Part shown: one piece after another, positions 1-10,157 of the stretch
Numbering within the stretch: the stretch's first letter is position 1
Layout of the letters: every line of letters starts with the position of its first letter
From: Saussurea involucrata
Taxonomy: Eukaryota; Streptophyta; Magnoliopsida; Asterales; Asteraceae
Length of the DNA stretch: 64,000 bases
NCBI GenBank assembly: GCA_033807775.1
Contig: CM066314.1
Location: forward strand, 96,140,929 to 96,204,928
Direction of reading: 5' to 3'
The notes under the pieces: generated by a model
The model's database searches: none
What the model was told of the DNA's origin: nothing
What the model saw: the letters and a program-made list of their open reading frames with translations, nothing else
Program-made: the position numbers and the translations under genes

Positions 1-1
1 C

Positions 2-1704
2 TACCCATCTGACTCTGACCATGATAGTCAAGAAGATCCCAATGACCATTCGGAGGCATATCTTAGTGATGTTGAGGATGAATGTGAGGAAACCTCAATT
101 GACAAACTATCAGATGGAATGACCATGTTGGATGGGTATTCTAAATCCAAATCTCACACCTCCTCTAGAAAATCTAAATCTAGTAGAAAATCCTCCTCCT
201 CTCTCTCCAACACTCCTCTTTGGACAAAACTAACGAGGAATGTTTTAACTGTGGTAAAATGGGTCATTTTGCCTCTGAGTGCAGTAGTAAACAACTTGAA
301 AGACCCAGAACTTCTTCCTCGGGCCGATTTTCCTCAAAATCGGAAAGATCCAAACATGATTCCACCAATCTCTCCTCTTTTGCAAGTTCTGACCGGGCAG
401 AAAGATACAAAGAAAAATACAAGAGAGAAAAGGAAAGACATGAAAGACTTGTCAGAAAAGGAAAGGGTTTGCCTGCTAAAACTCATGATTTGGCAGATGA
501 ACCCACATCTGAAAGTGAGAATGACACTTCAAATGTGTGTTTCATGGCCAAGATAAATGACAAGGCTGATTCAGAAGATCACACTCCTTCAACTGCTCTT
601 GTATCAGCTAAGTGCCTATCCTCCTCATCACAGGTACATCCATTTCTATCTCTTTTTGATGCTGAAAAGGTTGAATCATTTGATTCTTTAACCATTCATC
701 TTTTTTATGCTAAAACTGCTAAGAAAAAGGCAAATGCTCAAATAAAATCTCTTTCCTCTCAACTTCTTTTATGTCATTCTCAACTTGAAAACTTTGACAA
801 AGTTAAGGCTGAGCTTGAAGATCTAAAATCCATCAACTTTATTCTTGCCAAGGAGAAAAACAAAATATTTAAACATTTTCAAAAGGAGCAAGAAATTATG
901 AGAAAATGGACCAGTTCTTCCAAAAATCTGGAAAAGATTTTTCAAAATCAGATTTCTTGTGATGACAAAACTGGTTTAGGCTTTGGAAAAATGGAAACTT
1001 ATCAATCTTCAAAATCTCATGCTCCCACCTCATGTGCTTCACCTACTTTTTGTGAAACCTACAATTCTAATTCTATTAGGTCTGTGTCCATGAATTCTGC
1101 TGATTCATCTGAAACTTTAAAATTTGGAATGTTTTTAAAGGCAAAAGATCCCACTTCCTTTCGAAAGGAAAAGGCTCAAGATTCCAATGACTCTTCCAAA
1201 CATATCCATGACTTTCAAAAATTCTTGACTTTAGATGATGTATCCACCTCTTCCAATTTAAACAAAAAAATTTCTATCTTTGAAAAAGACAAGTCTTTAA
1301 GTGCTGATTCTTTCTTAAAAATAAATTCCTCAAATCTTTCTAAAAATACCTGTGTGACTTCCCCTACCGATTTTCTTCCCCGATCTGTGAGCCTCAAAAT
1401 GTCAAATTCAAAGGAAAAGATTTATGTCCTCCCATTTTCTGAAAAAGGAATCTTAGGACCTGCACTCCAACTCTTTCTCAGCTCATCAAAGTCTTTGAAG
1501 ACAAACAAAAAGGGCAAAAGTAAGGAAAAATGTCAAGTTTCTAAAAAGGCTTTTACTCATAGAAAATGCTATATTTGTGGTGATACTTCTCATTTTGCCA
1601 AAGATTGTCTAAAAGAAAGCATTGACCTGATGGACAACAAATCTTCCTCTTCTTCAATATCTAATCCAAAAGGACCCACCAACAAATGGGTACCTAGGAA
1701 ATAA
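2..1704 (+). pseudogene. gag: Copia gag polyprotein, frameshifted (element A)
   Basis: This encodes the capsid/nucleocapsid protein of element A, which in live elements packages genomic RNA in a cytoplasmic particle. The frame starts outside the window. It reads in frame 2 through an acidic Ser/Glu-rich stretch up to about 215, then shifts to frame 1 near 190-217, where homology resumes at TNEECFNC. CCHC knuckle 1 is at 241-282 (CFNCGKMGHFASEC). A long lysine-rich, coiled-coil-like spacer follows, then knuckle 2 at 1567-1608 (CYICGDTSHFAKDC). The end motif KGPTNKWVPRK precedes a TAA. The homologous gag of element F is colinear over the whole length, which locates the frameshift. The frameshift makes it non-functional. 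Confidence 0.9.
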
Positions 1705-1728
1705 ATTCTTTGTGATTGCAGGTTATGA

Positions 1729-1845
1729 GCTAAATGGTTGGATCTATGTGGACCAGTATAAAAGTGACAAAACTGAAGAAATCATCAAGTTCATCAAGAA
1801 ATCTGAAGTGTCAAATGGTGAACTTATGGATCTCTCCTTGTATTG
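1729..1845 (+). pseudogene. Integrase remnant left by a large pol deletion (element A)
   Basis: About 100 bases match two separate parts of element F's integrase: the stretch encoding the first catalytic-Asp region (DLCGPV, about 55120) and the stretch encoding YKSD..EDIINFVKK (about 55217-55275). The DNA between them, and all of protease, reverse transcriptase and RNase H, is missing. A stop follows at 1843-1845. This is a deletion scar, not a gene. Confidence 0.75.
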
Positions 1846-2546
1846 AAAATACTTCCCATTGGCACACTCACTAGTGTCAACCTCTTCCCTCACCGACCTC
1901 CCACTCTCACCGACTTGCTTTCATCGGTGGACCTCTCACCCCACATTTTCTCATCCACCCCACCTTTTCTCATCCATACAACCACATATATTACCCCAAC
2001 CTCATTTCTTTTTCATCTCACCATCCAACTATCTCTCCTCTCTTACAACCTCTTCAAACCCAACTTCTTCAGTTCCCTTCTGTCTCTCAACTATTATACC
2101 TTCTTCAAATCAAGAAGATGATTATCACCATCCATATAAATCCACCAAACTATATTTCTCATCTCACAGAAGTAGTCCTACCCGAAGCTCTACCCACATC
2201 GGTGAACCCCTCCACTCACTCTAAAACCTCAAAAAAAAATTCTGTGAGATTTATATATCGGTGAAGTTGTAACATAAACCAAAAAAAATTTAAATTTTTC
2301 ATCAGTGAGTGCATCATCGGTGAGTGTGAAAAAAAAAAGTCAAAAAAAGTCAACATCGGTGACTTTGCATCGGTGGTTTACAAAAAAAATCAATTGTAAG
2401 TGCATCATCTGTGAGAGTGAAAAAAAATCTTACATTTCGGTGTCATCATTTAAAAAAAAGAAAATATATATATGTATGCATGCATCGGTGAGTTCCAGAA
2501 AAAAAAGTCAACATCGATGGCTTTGCATCGGTGTTTTAAAAAAACA

Positions 2547-2547
<1 letters not shown>

Positions 2548-2604
<57 letters not shown>
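2548..2604. repeat. (TA)n microsatellite
   Basis: An uninterrupted TA dinucleotide run of about 28 units lies in the post-pol region of element A. It is the sole source of the apparent YIYIYI protein in two frames. Confidence 0.97.
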
Positions 2605-2606
<2 letters not shown>

Positions 2607-3070
2607 CCGAAATTTCCTATCTTCATGGTGTTTCTTCTCTGTCGGACGCTGAGGGGGAGAATTCATCTGAGGGGTAGCAACATCAACCCTTAGTACTCAT
2701 ATCCAGCGTCCAACTCGGAAAAAAAATGGCGGACCGGTCAAAGGGAGCACATCAGTCCGGGCGGATCTAACTGAGGGGGAGGAACATAAAGATCGACTGA
2801 TCTAACTGAGGGGGAGCAAAACAAAGACAAAAGATGCTGATGCTGAACAAGAAGAGCTAAAGATTACTAGAGAAAGAAAGAAGATGCAAGAGATGGCCAG
2901 AAGCATCCTGAGGCTAATTCACTCAAACTCAAACCTCCTTCAAAGATGATCACCAAGTTGGATCTGGGCATATCTGTTTCCTCTATGATGGAAGTATATA
3001 CTATATCATTCATATTGTTTATTCCTTATTCTTTCATGTGTAAATATCATATATACACACACACAAAAAA

Positions 3071-3100
3071 TGTATATATATATATATATATATATATAAA
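3071..3100. repeat. (TA)n microsatellite
   Basis: A second, shorter TA run of about 13 units follows an ACACAC stretch, upstream of element A's polypurine tract. Confidence 0.95.
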
Positions 3101-3198
3101 TGGACTGTATGAAAAAGAACCCAAAAGAGAAAAATAGGGTCAACTTGTATTATTCATTGTCTTACTCATGTTTTCTAATTATGGATGTCATCATCAAA

Positions 3199-3209
3199 TA
3201 GGGGGAGAT
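3199..3209 (+). other. Polypurine tract of element A
   Basis: TAGGGGGAGAT lies directly before the LTR start TGTTGGGTC. It is the plus-strand primer for reverse transcription and fixes the 5' edge of the 3' LTR. Confidence 0.9.
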
Positions 3210-4166
3210 TGTTGGGTCATCAAAGATTTGAAGATAACCTCATGATCTCCTTACATACTTTGAAAAACATTTTATACATAGAGAAATTTTAGATGGTTCT
3301 TTGTAATGGCTTAGTCATACTGTCAAAGTTCGGTGAAGTCGAAGATCAGCCGAAATCAAGAATAAGTAAATCTACCAATGCGGATTGAAGATGGACTTCT
3401 CAACCCAAACTAAGCTGTCTCACCGATTGTCACCATGAAAATCGGTGAGATCATCAAACAGGAGAATCCTCCATTGTCTCCTTGCTAAGAAGATCTTCAT
3501 CATAAGAGGTATGTTTGGCTATCCCACCGACTGTCCTCATGAAAATCGGTGGGATCCTCAAAATTGGAGGATCCCCTCATAACATCCTTCCTAAGAAGAC
3601 TCCCACCTATTTTGTCCATGACAAATCGGTGGGATTCTCAAATAGGAGGATCCTCCCTTGTGTCAATGCTAAAAGGTTTTATCATCAAAGAAGGAATGTC
3701 TGAGTATGGAAGAAAAAGGTTCATTTGTCCTTTTTCCCATTCTTAGATATTGTCTCCATCAAACCTTTCTAGTATTATAGGAAAAGACACATCAACTTTT
3801 GAGAGTCAAACCTGACCTTCAAATGACAAAGTGACAAGTGTCCCATGCATCACATACTCATGGCACTATATAAAGATGAAGACTTCTCCATGCAGAATAA
3901 CACTTATAACTCTTGAAGATTACTCTGTGCTCAAGATACTCTGCTCCTTTCTCTCTTTGAACATTATAGCTTTCAATCTTTGTGTTTTAGAAGTTGTTTA
4001 GTGTTCAGTATTACTTTGTGAAGATTGTTAGAATAGATTTTATCTATTCTTTCCGCAACAATCTAATTGTTCTATGTGTTCTATGTGTAATTATTGATTT
4101 GAATATTTTTAACCCCCCCTTTCTACAATACCTGTTCTTGTTCTTATTAGCCATCTGGGACTAACA
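3210..4166 (+). repeat. 3' LTR of element A (957 bp)
   Basis: It starts TGTTGGGTC after the polypurine tract and ends CTGGGACTAACA. The same ends bound the LTR of element F (50723-51749). Inside are paired words such as CTCACCGAT and AAATCGGTG at about 3419, 3442, 3545 and 3626, a TATA box at 3867-3874, and a C/T-rich stretch near 4110. The promoter region is followed by about 290 bp of R-U5-like sequence. Confidence 0.93.
3867..3874 (+). promoter_or_regulatory. TATA box in LTR of element A
   Basis: TATATAAA lies in the 3' third of the LTR, at the same relative place as TATAAAAG in the LTR of element F. It is the likely core promoter of the family. Confidence 0.7.
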
Positions 4167-4178
4167 GTATCAGAGCTG
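4167..4178 (+). other. Primer binding site remnant of element B (tRNA-iMet type)
   Basis: GTATCAGAGCTG matches the tRNA-iMet-complementary site TGGTATCAGAGC minus its first two bases, which are replaced by the end of element A's LTR. It is followed by a gypsy leader, not by copia gag. Confidence 0.65.
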
Positions 4179-4514
4179 AAGTTTAAGTGAACTAGGTATG
4201 ATAGTGAGATACCTAGACTTAAGCTGAGATGACTTAAGATATGATTTGTGAGATATGGGTAGAAGTACTAAGACGGGATAGTCTTAGAGTTGATGGAAAT
4301 ACGTGAATTAAGCACTGTAACGATGGTAACGAGAATTCTCATGTATAGTATGTTCACAATTTCAATTAGCTGCTGTCATTATGAATATATTGTTACACAA
4401 GCATACTTGTTTCTAAATTGTTACACTGACTAATGAACGTTAAAGTACGTTTCTTGTGTTTGGGTACGTGTAACCATTTCTTATGGTTATCTCTTTGTGC
4501 TATATCAGAGTACA
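4179..4514 (+). other. Leader between primer site and gag of element B
   Basis: This 336-bp AT-rich stretch separates the primer-site remnant from the gag ATG. There is no ORF or RNA gene in it. It is untranslated leader by position. Confidence 0.6.
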
Positions 4515-4851
4515 ATGGTGAATACGCCAACCAGATCCCCTAGTTCTTCGGAAGATCGGGCAGTAATTGATTGGTCAGTGGAGAAGCAATTGGAAATGGG
4601 TGGAACTCACGAAAGTCCACTGAGGCCACCTCTAATAGGAGGAGTATATAGTCAAGCATAAAGAACGAGTACCGGTACCTCTAACCCGGTGACAACTGAG
4701 TCTACGATGGAATCACGCATGATGGAAAATATGATGCGAGCAATGAATACAGCACTGCGAGCAACGAATACAACATTGGCACAACAATCAGAGATGTTCA
4801 TGAAAGCGTTAAATGACCGAAGAACTGAGTTACGACGACCGAAGATGAGTA
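4515..4851 (+). pseudogene. gag: Gypsy gag N-terminal fragment (element B)
   Basis: The frame opens at ATG 4515 (MVNTPTRSPSSSEDRAV) and is broken by TAA at 4659-4661. It then continues in the same frame through a Met/Thr-rich helix (MMENMMRAMNTALRATN) to about 4845. There it is fused by deletion to the middle of reverse transcriptase. The capsid core, zinc knuckle and protease are absent. Homology to gag is inferred from position and composition only. Confidence 0.6.
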
Positions 4852-7086
4852 TGTCGACCATTCTTAGACAAGTCTGTCATCGTGTTCATTGATGACATAC
4901 TTGTTTATTCGAAAAATGAAGTCGATCATGAATGCCATCTTCGTGAACTCTTGGAAGTTCTGAGGAAAGAGAAATTGTATGCAAAATTTTCAAAGTGTGA
5001 ATTTTGGTTAAAAGAGGTACAATTTCTGGGGCATGTGATTACTTCGGAAGGAGTCAAAGTAGATCCGGCAAAGATAGAAGCAATGACGAACTGGGAAACA
5101 CCAAAAATCGCATCAGAAATAAGGAGTTTCTTGGGTCTAGCAGGTTACTACCAGAGGTTCATAAAAGACATCTCAAAGATTGCTTCTGCCTTGACCATGT
5201 TGACTCGGAAGAATGTAAAGTTTACATGGACTGAAAAGCAAGAGTCAGCTTTCAAGACATTACGACAGAAGCTGTGTGAAGCTCCTATTCCTGCACTACC
5301 AGATAGAACGGAAGATTTGGTTGTATATAGTGATGCGTCAAAGATGGGTTTGGGATGTGTGTTGATGCAACGAGGCAAAGTTATTGCTTACGCATCAAGG
5401 CAACTCAAAGATCATGAAAAGAATTACCCCACCCATGATTTGGAACTTGCAGCGGTAGTGTTTGAATTGAAATTGTGGCGACATTATCTGTATGGAACAA
5501 AGTGCACTCTCTTCACTGATCATAAGAGTTTGAAGCATGTCTTTGATCAGAAAGAGTTGAACATGAGATAGCGGCGTTGGTTAGAACTACTTAAAGACTA
5601 CGATTGTGAATTGCATTACCATCCCGGTAAACCAAATGTTGTGGCTGATGCTTTAAGTAGAAAGGAATATAGTGGGTACATGAAACCAACTAACACCAGA
5701 ATTGATGTGACATCAAGTCTGCTAGAAAGAATAAAAGCGGCACAAGCTGAAGCTTTATTGGAAGAAAATTTGAAAGATGAAGTTATGATCAAACAGCGGC
5801 TTCAACTGACTGAAGATAGTCTTGGGGTCAAACTGTTCCAAGGCCGCGTTTGGGTGCAAAAGGTGGGAAGAAATCGGGAGTTAATTCTCGAAGACGCCCA
5901 CAAGTCTAAATATTCTATACATCCTGGAAGTACTAAGATGTATAGGGATCTGAAGCTACATTATTGGTGGTCATCTATGAAGTTAGATGTGGCACAAATT
6001 GTAGAAAAGTGTGTGACGTATTCGTTAGTCAAGGCTGAACATCAAAGGCCCTACGGAAGTCTGCAATCTTTGGAGATTACAGAACGGAAATGGGATAAGA
6101 TTACCATGGATTTTGTGACGAAGTTACCAAGAACGTCAAAGGGTAACGATACCATATGGGTAATCGTGGATCGGTTGAGCAAGAGTGCTCACTTCTTGGC
6201 AATGAAAAAAGCATCACCGATAGATAAGTTAGCGAAGCTTTATATTGACGAAGTGGTTTCAAGACATGGTATACCCGTGTCTATAGTTTCTGATCGTGAT
6301 AGCCGGTTTACTTCGAGATTTTGGCAGTCACTACAAGAAGAAATGGGTACAAGAGTAAATTTGAGCACTGCATACCATCCACAAACGGATGGGCAAAGTG
6401 AAAGAACCATTCAAACTTTGAAAGATATGCTCAGGTCATGTGTGTTAGTCTTTGGAGGTAACTAGGATACGCATTTACCTTTAGTGGAATTTGCGTACAA
6501 CAATAGTTAGCATTCCAGTATTGGAAGAGCACCATTCGAAGCTTTGTATGGATGGAAGTGTAGAACTCCAGTATGTTGGTTAGAAGCTGGAGAAAAACAA
6601 TTCGCTGGTCCTGAACTTGTTCAACAAACAACAGATAAAGTGAAAGAGATTCGAAAACATATGAAAGCGGCTCAAGATCGACAAAAGAGTTACGCCGATC
6701 CAAAAAGAAGGCCGAAAGAGTTCCAAGTTGGGGAGCGTGTAATGCTTAAGGTATCCCCGTGGAAAGGTTTGATAAGGTTTGGTAAACATGGAAAGTTGTG
6801 TCTTCGTTTTCTTGGACCCTTCACCATAACTAAGAAAGTTGGACTTCAAGTTTATCAGTTGGATCTTCCACTTGAATTGGAAGGAATCCACAATACCTTT
6901 CATGTCTGCTATCTTCGGAATTTTTTTGCCGAAGAGAATGATGTAATTCCTCTTAATGAAGTAAGAGTGGATGAAAAGAGTCGTTGTGTGGAGGAACCGA
7001 AAGCGATTTTAGAAATATCGATTAAAAATCTACGACATAATATTGGTCCCAAAGGGGTTATACAAGTTTGTAGAATGGGGGGTTGA
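4852..7086 (+). pseudogene. pol: Gypsy pol: C-terminal RT, RNase H, integrase (element B)
   Basis: One reading frame starts inside reverse transcriptase just before its FIDD motif (about 4887) and runs through RNase H (VVYSDASKMGLG) and integrase (HPGSTKMYRDL, VIVDRLSKSAHFL, HPQTDGQSERT). It ends in a C-terminal domain (LGPFTITKKVGLQVYQLDLP). Stops interrupt it at 5569 (Q to stop by comparison with D), 6463 (W to stop) and about 6508. The integrase zinc motif has lost a cysteine (CVTYS where D has CITCA). The N-terminal half of RT is deleted. The frame decays after about 7060 and is cut by element C. Confidence 0.9.
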
Positions 7087-7151
7087 TTACAAACACACGA
7101 TTTTTATCTTTCTAAATTGTATATGGATATGTATCAAACAATTTTACAGTT

Positions 7152-8001
7152 TGTTGCGGAACAAGATTAAGGAATAAACCTAATCTAAACAAACTATGAA
7201 AATCACTAAGATTTCTTGCACTAGAAATAAGAGAGAAGGAAATAAGAACACTTAAGACAAGTATTATAACACACAGATTCAGCAAGAGAAGGAATGGCCG
7301 AGCACTTCAAAAATGAAGTAGGGTTTCCTTTATATAATGCATGCATTTAATGCATGTCAGTACAACTTTACACAAGGCAGCTTCTGGTTGGTTGAATGTT
7401 TTGACCTTAGTAGACAACCTAGTAGCCGCATGATGAACAGTGTAGAATCAGAGTTGGTTGTACGATTCTGGACAAAAGGGATGTCCGTTCTGACAAAATC
7501 GTACGGAGGCGTGCAAGGGGGTAAGACAAAAGTTGCTTGTAGAGGAGGCTTCATGATCAGCGTTCGCTGAATGAATCTTTATCAGCGAATGATAAAGTTC
7601 AGCGTTCGCTGAAGTCTTCTACTTGAAACTTCACGTTGAATGGACAAGTCTTGGCTTCGCTGATATCCGCATCAGTTCATTAGTAGACTTAGTCGCTGGT
7701 TCTTTGGCTTGATCTTCGACTTCAGCGTAGAACATAGTTGACGTGAATCTTGTCTTCAGGGATCATACGTAAACAACATAAAATATCATCGATCATCAGT
7801 GATACTGAACAGGCTCAGGGATCACTGATGAACAGTGTTTGCTGAATGTATAATTTAAAGAGTATGAGTTTCCTATCAGCGATACTAAACAGACTTAGTA
7901 TTTATCAGTGATAGTGAAACTTTAATACATATTGTCTACTTATGATTTTCACTAAGTGTTTCTCAGGGTCATTATCAAATCACTGAGGGTTTGGATCCAC
8001 A
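7152..8001 (-). repeat. 3' LTR of element C (850 bp)
   Basis: On the plus strand it starts TGTTGCGG and ends GGATCCACA, next to a C-rich polypurine complement. It is dense in TCAGCG/CGCTGA and ATCACTGA-type words (7558-7990), including two perfect inverted pairs CAGCGTTCGCTG. A TATA box lies at 7329-7336. No second LTR of C is in the window. Confidence 0.8.
7329..7336 (-). promoter_or_regulatory. TATA box in LTR of element C
   Basis: TATATAAA reads on the minus strand, followed by GGAAACCC. It lies about 180 bases before the 3' end of the LTR, a normal core-promoter place. Confidence 0.6.
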
Positions 8002-8016
8002 ATCCCCCCCTATTTG
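8002..8016 (-). other. Polypurine tract of element C
   Basis: The minus strand reads AATAGGGGGGGAT directly before the LTR. It fixes C's orientation as minus. Confidence 0.85.
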
Positions 8017-8280
8017 ATTATGACATAGCAATAAAAGAAAATTGCTAAGTAAGAAAATATAAGGTTAAAAAGGACTCATAAAATATTTGTCCCATTTACT
8101 GTTTTCAGGGATCTTTTTAAGTACTGATGGAGTAAAGTTCATTCACTGAAATTTTTCATTAAACTTTGTATCAGTTACAAAGGGAAGTGTAAAAATTACA
8201 AGTACAGCGAATAATAATTACAAGTACAAAAAGATACAAGCTGATAAATATATAAGAATTACAAAGGATGATCTTATCAG

Positions 8281-9504
8281 CTACTCAGGTTCTTTCTTGA
8301 CGAGTTCATCAAGAGTATCAGTCTTTGGAATCATCCAATTAGGGACAGTGACTCCCCGTTCCCTTCTTTTCTTAGCTTCGCGGTAGACGTGGGCTTTTAG
8401 GAGTGATCCAAGAAGACTGCGTCTGTATTCGCACAAGTAGAGTAAATCTTTGAGTTGTTCGATTGGAGTTTTGTATAACTCAGAGATGCGTTGAAAGCGT
8501 TCGCGGCCATTGAAGTCATAGAAGAAAATGCCATAAGGATTGCTGATAAATTTACCATGGACGAAATTTTCAGTGGGAGGTAGAGATGTGTCGTGTCCGA
8601 AGAGATCAGGGGAAGGGCCAAGAACTGCTTCACGAGAGAAATCAATCCCTGTTTCGTTTCTTATTGTCGGGCCTGGAGAGGAAGGAGTTTTCTTCTTCTT
8701 TGGAGCAGCTCGTTTCTTCTGAATTGGTGGAGGGGGAATATCAACCGCTGAGGTTATCAATTCGATCAGCCTGTTTATGGCTTGTTCAACATAGGTCTTG
8801 AAAGTAGAGCGGGATCGCTGAATTGCGATTCTCATTTCCAACCATTCAGGGAAACCAAATTTGTCCAGTTCTGACATGTAGCAAGTTCTGAAGTAGCCGC
8901 TTTCTCTTACTACGTGGATACGAACAATCGGTACCTTTATAGTATTTTTCATAACATATCTCCCTTTTACGTTTACAGCGCTTATCATTGATCCATGTTG
9001 TCTATAGTGGCGCATCTTCTTGCACCAATCTAGTGTGGTGTCACTGACTTTGGTATTTTCCTCCTGGTTGATCTTCTGTGTGTTCTTTAACAGTTTTCTT
9101 TGAACAGCGACAAGGAATTTCTTCAGGGCTGGATCATCAACTGAACGTTGAGCAAGCTCTAAGGCATATTCTTCATCTTTTTCTTCAACCTTCTTTCGTT
9201 CAGCGAAGAGTTTCTCAGCTCTGAGGGATTCAACGATTTCCCCTTTTGATAGGATGTTGAGATGAGTAAGGACGATGCGTTGGTCCTCAAGCTTTTGAAT
9301 TATAGCTACTCTCTTTTTCATTTCTTCTTCACTTGGATTTTGAGGAACCAATGAAGGTCTTTTCTTGTGAGAGAGCAGTTCTTCTTCTGGTTCATCAGTC
9401 TCAGCGAAGTCTAAGACCGGGATTATTTCATCAGCACTCGGGGCTGGGATTATTGGAGTTGTAGCAGGAGGAGCTTCAGCTTGACCCTCAAGCAGGGGAG
9501 AGGG
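8281..9504 (-). pseudogene. Element C extra ORF, C-terminal exon
   Basis: This is the last exon of C's extra ORF, 407 codons open to a TAG at 8281-8283. It begins after the intron acceptor at 9505 with a Pro/Glu-rich linker (PSPLLEGQAEAPP). A charged helical segment (EKLFAERKKVEEKDEEYALE) follows, then a compact domain (VPIVRIHVVRESGYFRTCYM), a basic Pro/Lys linker resembling a nuclear signal (KKRAAPKKKKTPSSPG), and a final domain (NPYGIFFYDFNGRERFQRI). I do not recognise an enzyme motif. By position, between pol and the 3' LTR, it is in the env-like slot, but no signal peptide or membrane helix is visible. This exon itself has no stop or frameshift. Confidence 0.75.
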
Positions 9505-9658
9505 CTAGATGAAACAAAACGATCACATATTTAAGATCATTTTGAAGAAGAGATAGAGAAAGAATGGGTTAAGTGTATAAATGTTTTATGGAGAGTAGAA
9601 CTGAGGTTGAGAAAGGATAGAGGAGGGATGCAGTGTAAGGGAAGAATAAATAACTTAC
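9505..9658 (-). other. Predicted 154-bp GT-AG intron in element C's extra ORF
   Basis: The minus strand reads CAG|GTAAGT at the 5' end and TTTCATCTAG|CCC at the 3' end, with a T-rich tract before the acceptor. Its length is not a multiple of three and it contains stops in the incoming frame. Splicing joins phase 0 (after codon CAG) to an exon whose frame is open for more than 400 codons. Without splicing the ORF would end inside this stretch. Confidence 0.75.
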
Positions 9659-10027
9659 CTGACAAAGTGGCTTGCTAAAGAGAATAGACAAATTGTCATC
9701 TTTTACAAGGCCTTTGTTTTTGTCTTTGTCAGCTTCAGTAGCTGTAGGTTTGGTTCTGGTCCCCTCCCCTGATTCTTTGATGATTACCCCTTTTAGAGCT
9801 GTGGTTTTCTTGGTCTTAGACTGGAAGGAGAAGTCGACATCATCATCGTCATCGTCATCATCATCATCTTTGGGTGATGATAAGGGTTCGTCATCATAAA
9901 GATCAAGATCTTCATCGTCTTCTTCTTCAACTTCTTCTTCAGACTCAACATGCACTGGAGAGTCAGCATGTTCTTCGACATTCTCCCCCGTAGAAGTTGC
10001 ATGTAGGGAGAATTCGGTTTCCTCAGG
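9659..10027 (-). pseudogene. Element C extra ORF, acidic exon segment next to D insertion
   Basis: This is the continuation of the C ORF immediately after the D insertion. It is extremely acidic, with runs of Glu and a ten-Asp run encoded by a GAT/GAC repeat near 9838-9868, followed by a Lys/Thr linker (KTKKTTALKGVIIKES). It ends at the intron donor 9658. The five bases at 10023-10027 (TCAGG) repeat at 44842-44846. With one copy of that duplication the frame is identical to the C ORF on the right of D. No recognised domain; low complexity. Confidence 0.75.
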
Positions 10028-10157
10028 TGTGACAACTGTCAAATTCACATCTCAGGTTAGAACTGTTTTGTATACCTCATTTTTATGACATAGTTTACAC
10101 AGTGCAATTTTATCAGTAAACACGGTACGATAGGAAAATTCGAGAAATTTTGCCTAA
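10028..10157 (+). repeat. 5' LTR of element D, first 130 bp
   Basis: It matches the start of D's 3' LTR at 41860. The 5' copy has about 23 bp (TTACACAGTGC onward) that the 3' copy lacks, between short AGT repeats. It is cut at 10157 by E; CCTAA at 10153-10157 is E's target duplication. Confidence 0.93.

Larger units (their letters stand above)
1846..3198 (+). other. Post-pol region of element A, rich in ATCGGTG words
   Basis: There is no credible ORF here; the short open frames are proline/serine-rich or read through a TA microsatellite. It corresponds in position and composition to the spacer of element F near 55860-56100. The word ATCGGTG or a near match recurs (for example about 1927, 2199, 2258, 2320, 2355, 2370, 2484, 2527). 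Three GAGGGGGAG-type polypurine runs occur near 2650, 2772 and 2809, before the real polypurine tract. In intact SIRE elements this position holds an env-like ORF; none survives here. Confidence 0.7.
1..4166 (+). mobile_element. Element A: SIRE-like Ty1/copia retrotransposon, 3' part
   Basis: This is the 3' portion of a copia element cut by the window edge. It holds most of gag, a small remnant of integrase, a long post-pol region, a polypurine tract and a 3' LTR. The gag has two widely spaced CCHC knuckles and ends in a KGPTNKWVPRK motif, and the polypurine tract reads GGGGGAGATTG; both fit the SIRE/Maximus type. Its LTR begins TGTTGGGTC and ends GGGACTAACA, as does the LTR of element F, so A and F belong to one family. 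Nearly all of pol is deleted. The right flank is element B; if A was inserted there the expected 5-bp duplication would be GTATC, but the left flank lies outside the window. Confidence 0.9.
4167..7151 (+). mobile_element. Element B: decayed Tekay-like Ty3/gypsy fragment
   Basis: The fragment begins exactly with GTATCAGAGC, the core of a tRNA-iMet primer site. It continues through a leader, the first part of gag, and then jumps directly into the middle of reverse transcriptase. It retains RNase H and integrase and is cut at 7151 by insertion of element C. Protein similarity to element D (same order and motifs, diverged) places it in the Tekay/Del chromovirus type. No LTR of B lies in the window. 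It is older than C by position and by its many stops. Confidence 0.85.

Noticed and set aside
2472..2693. Open frames with Tyr-Ile repeats
   Set aside because: They read through a TA microsatellite and have no other support.
8281..10027. C's extra ORF as a retroviral envelope
   Set aside because: No signal peptide, transmembrane helix or furin-like site is visible; the acidic, basic and coiled-coil parts suggest an internal protein.
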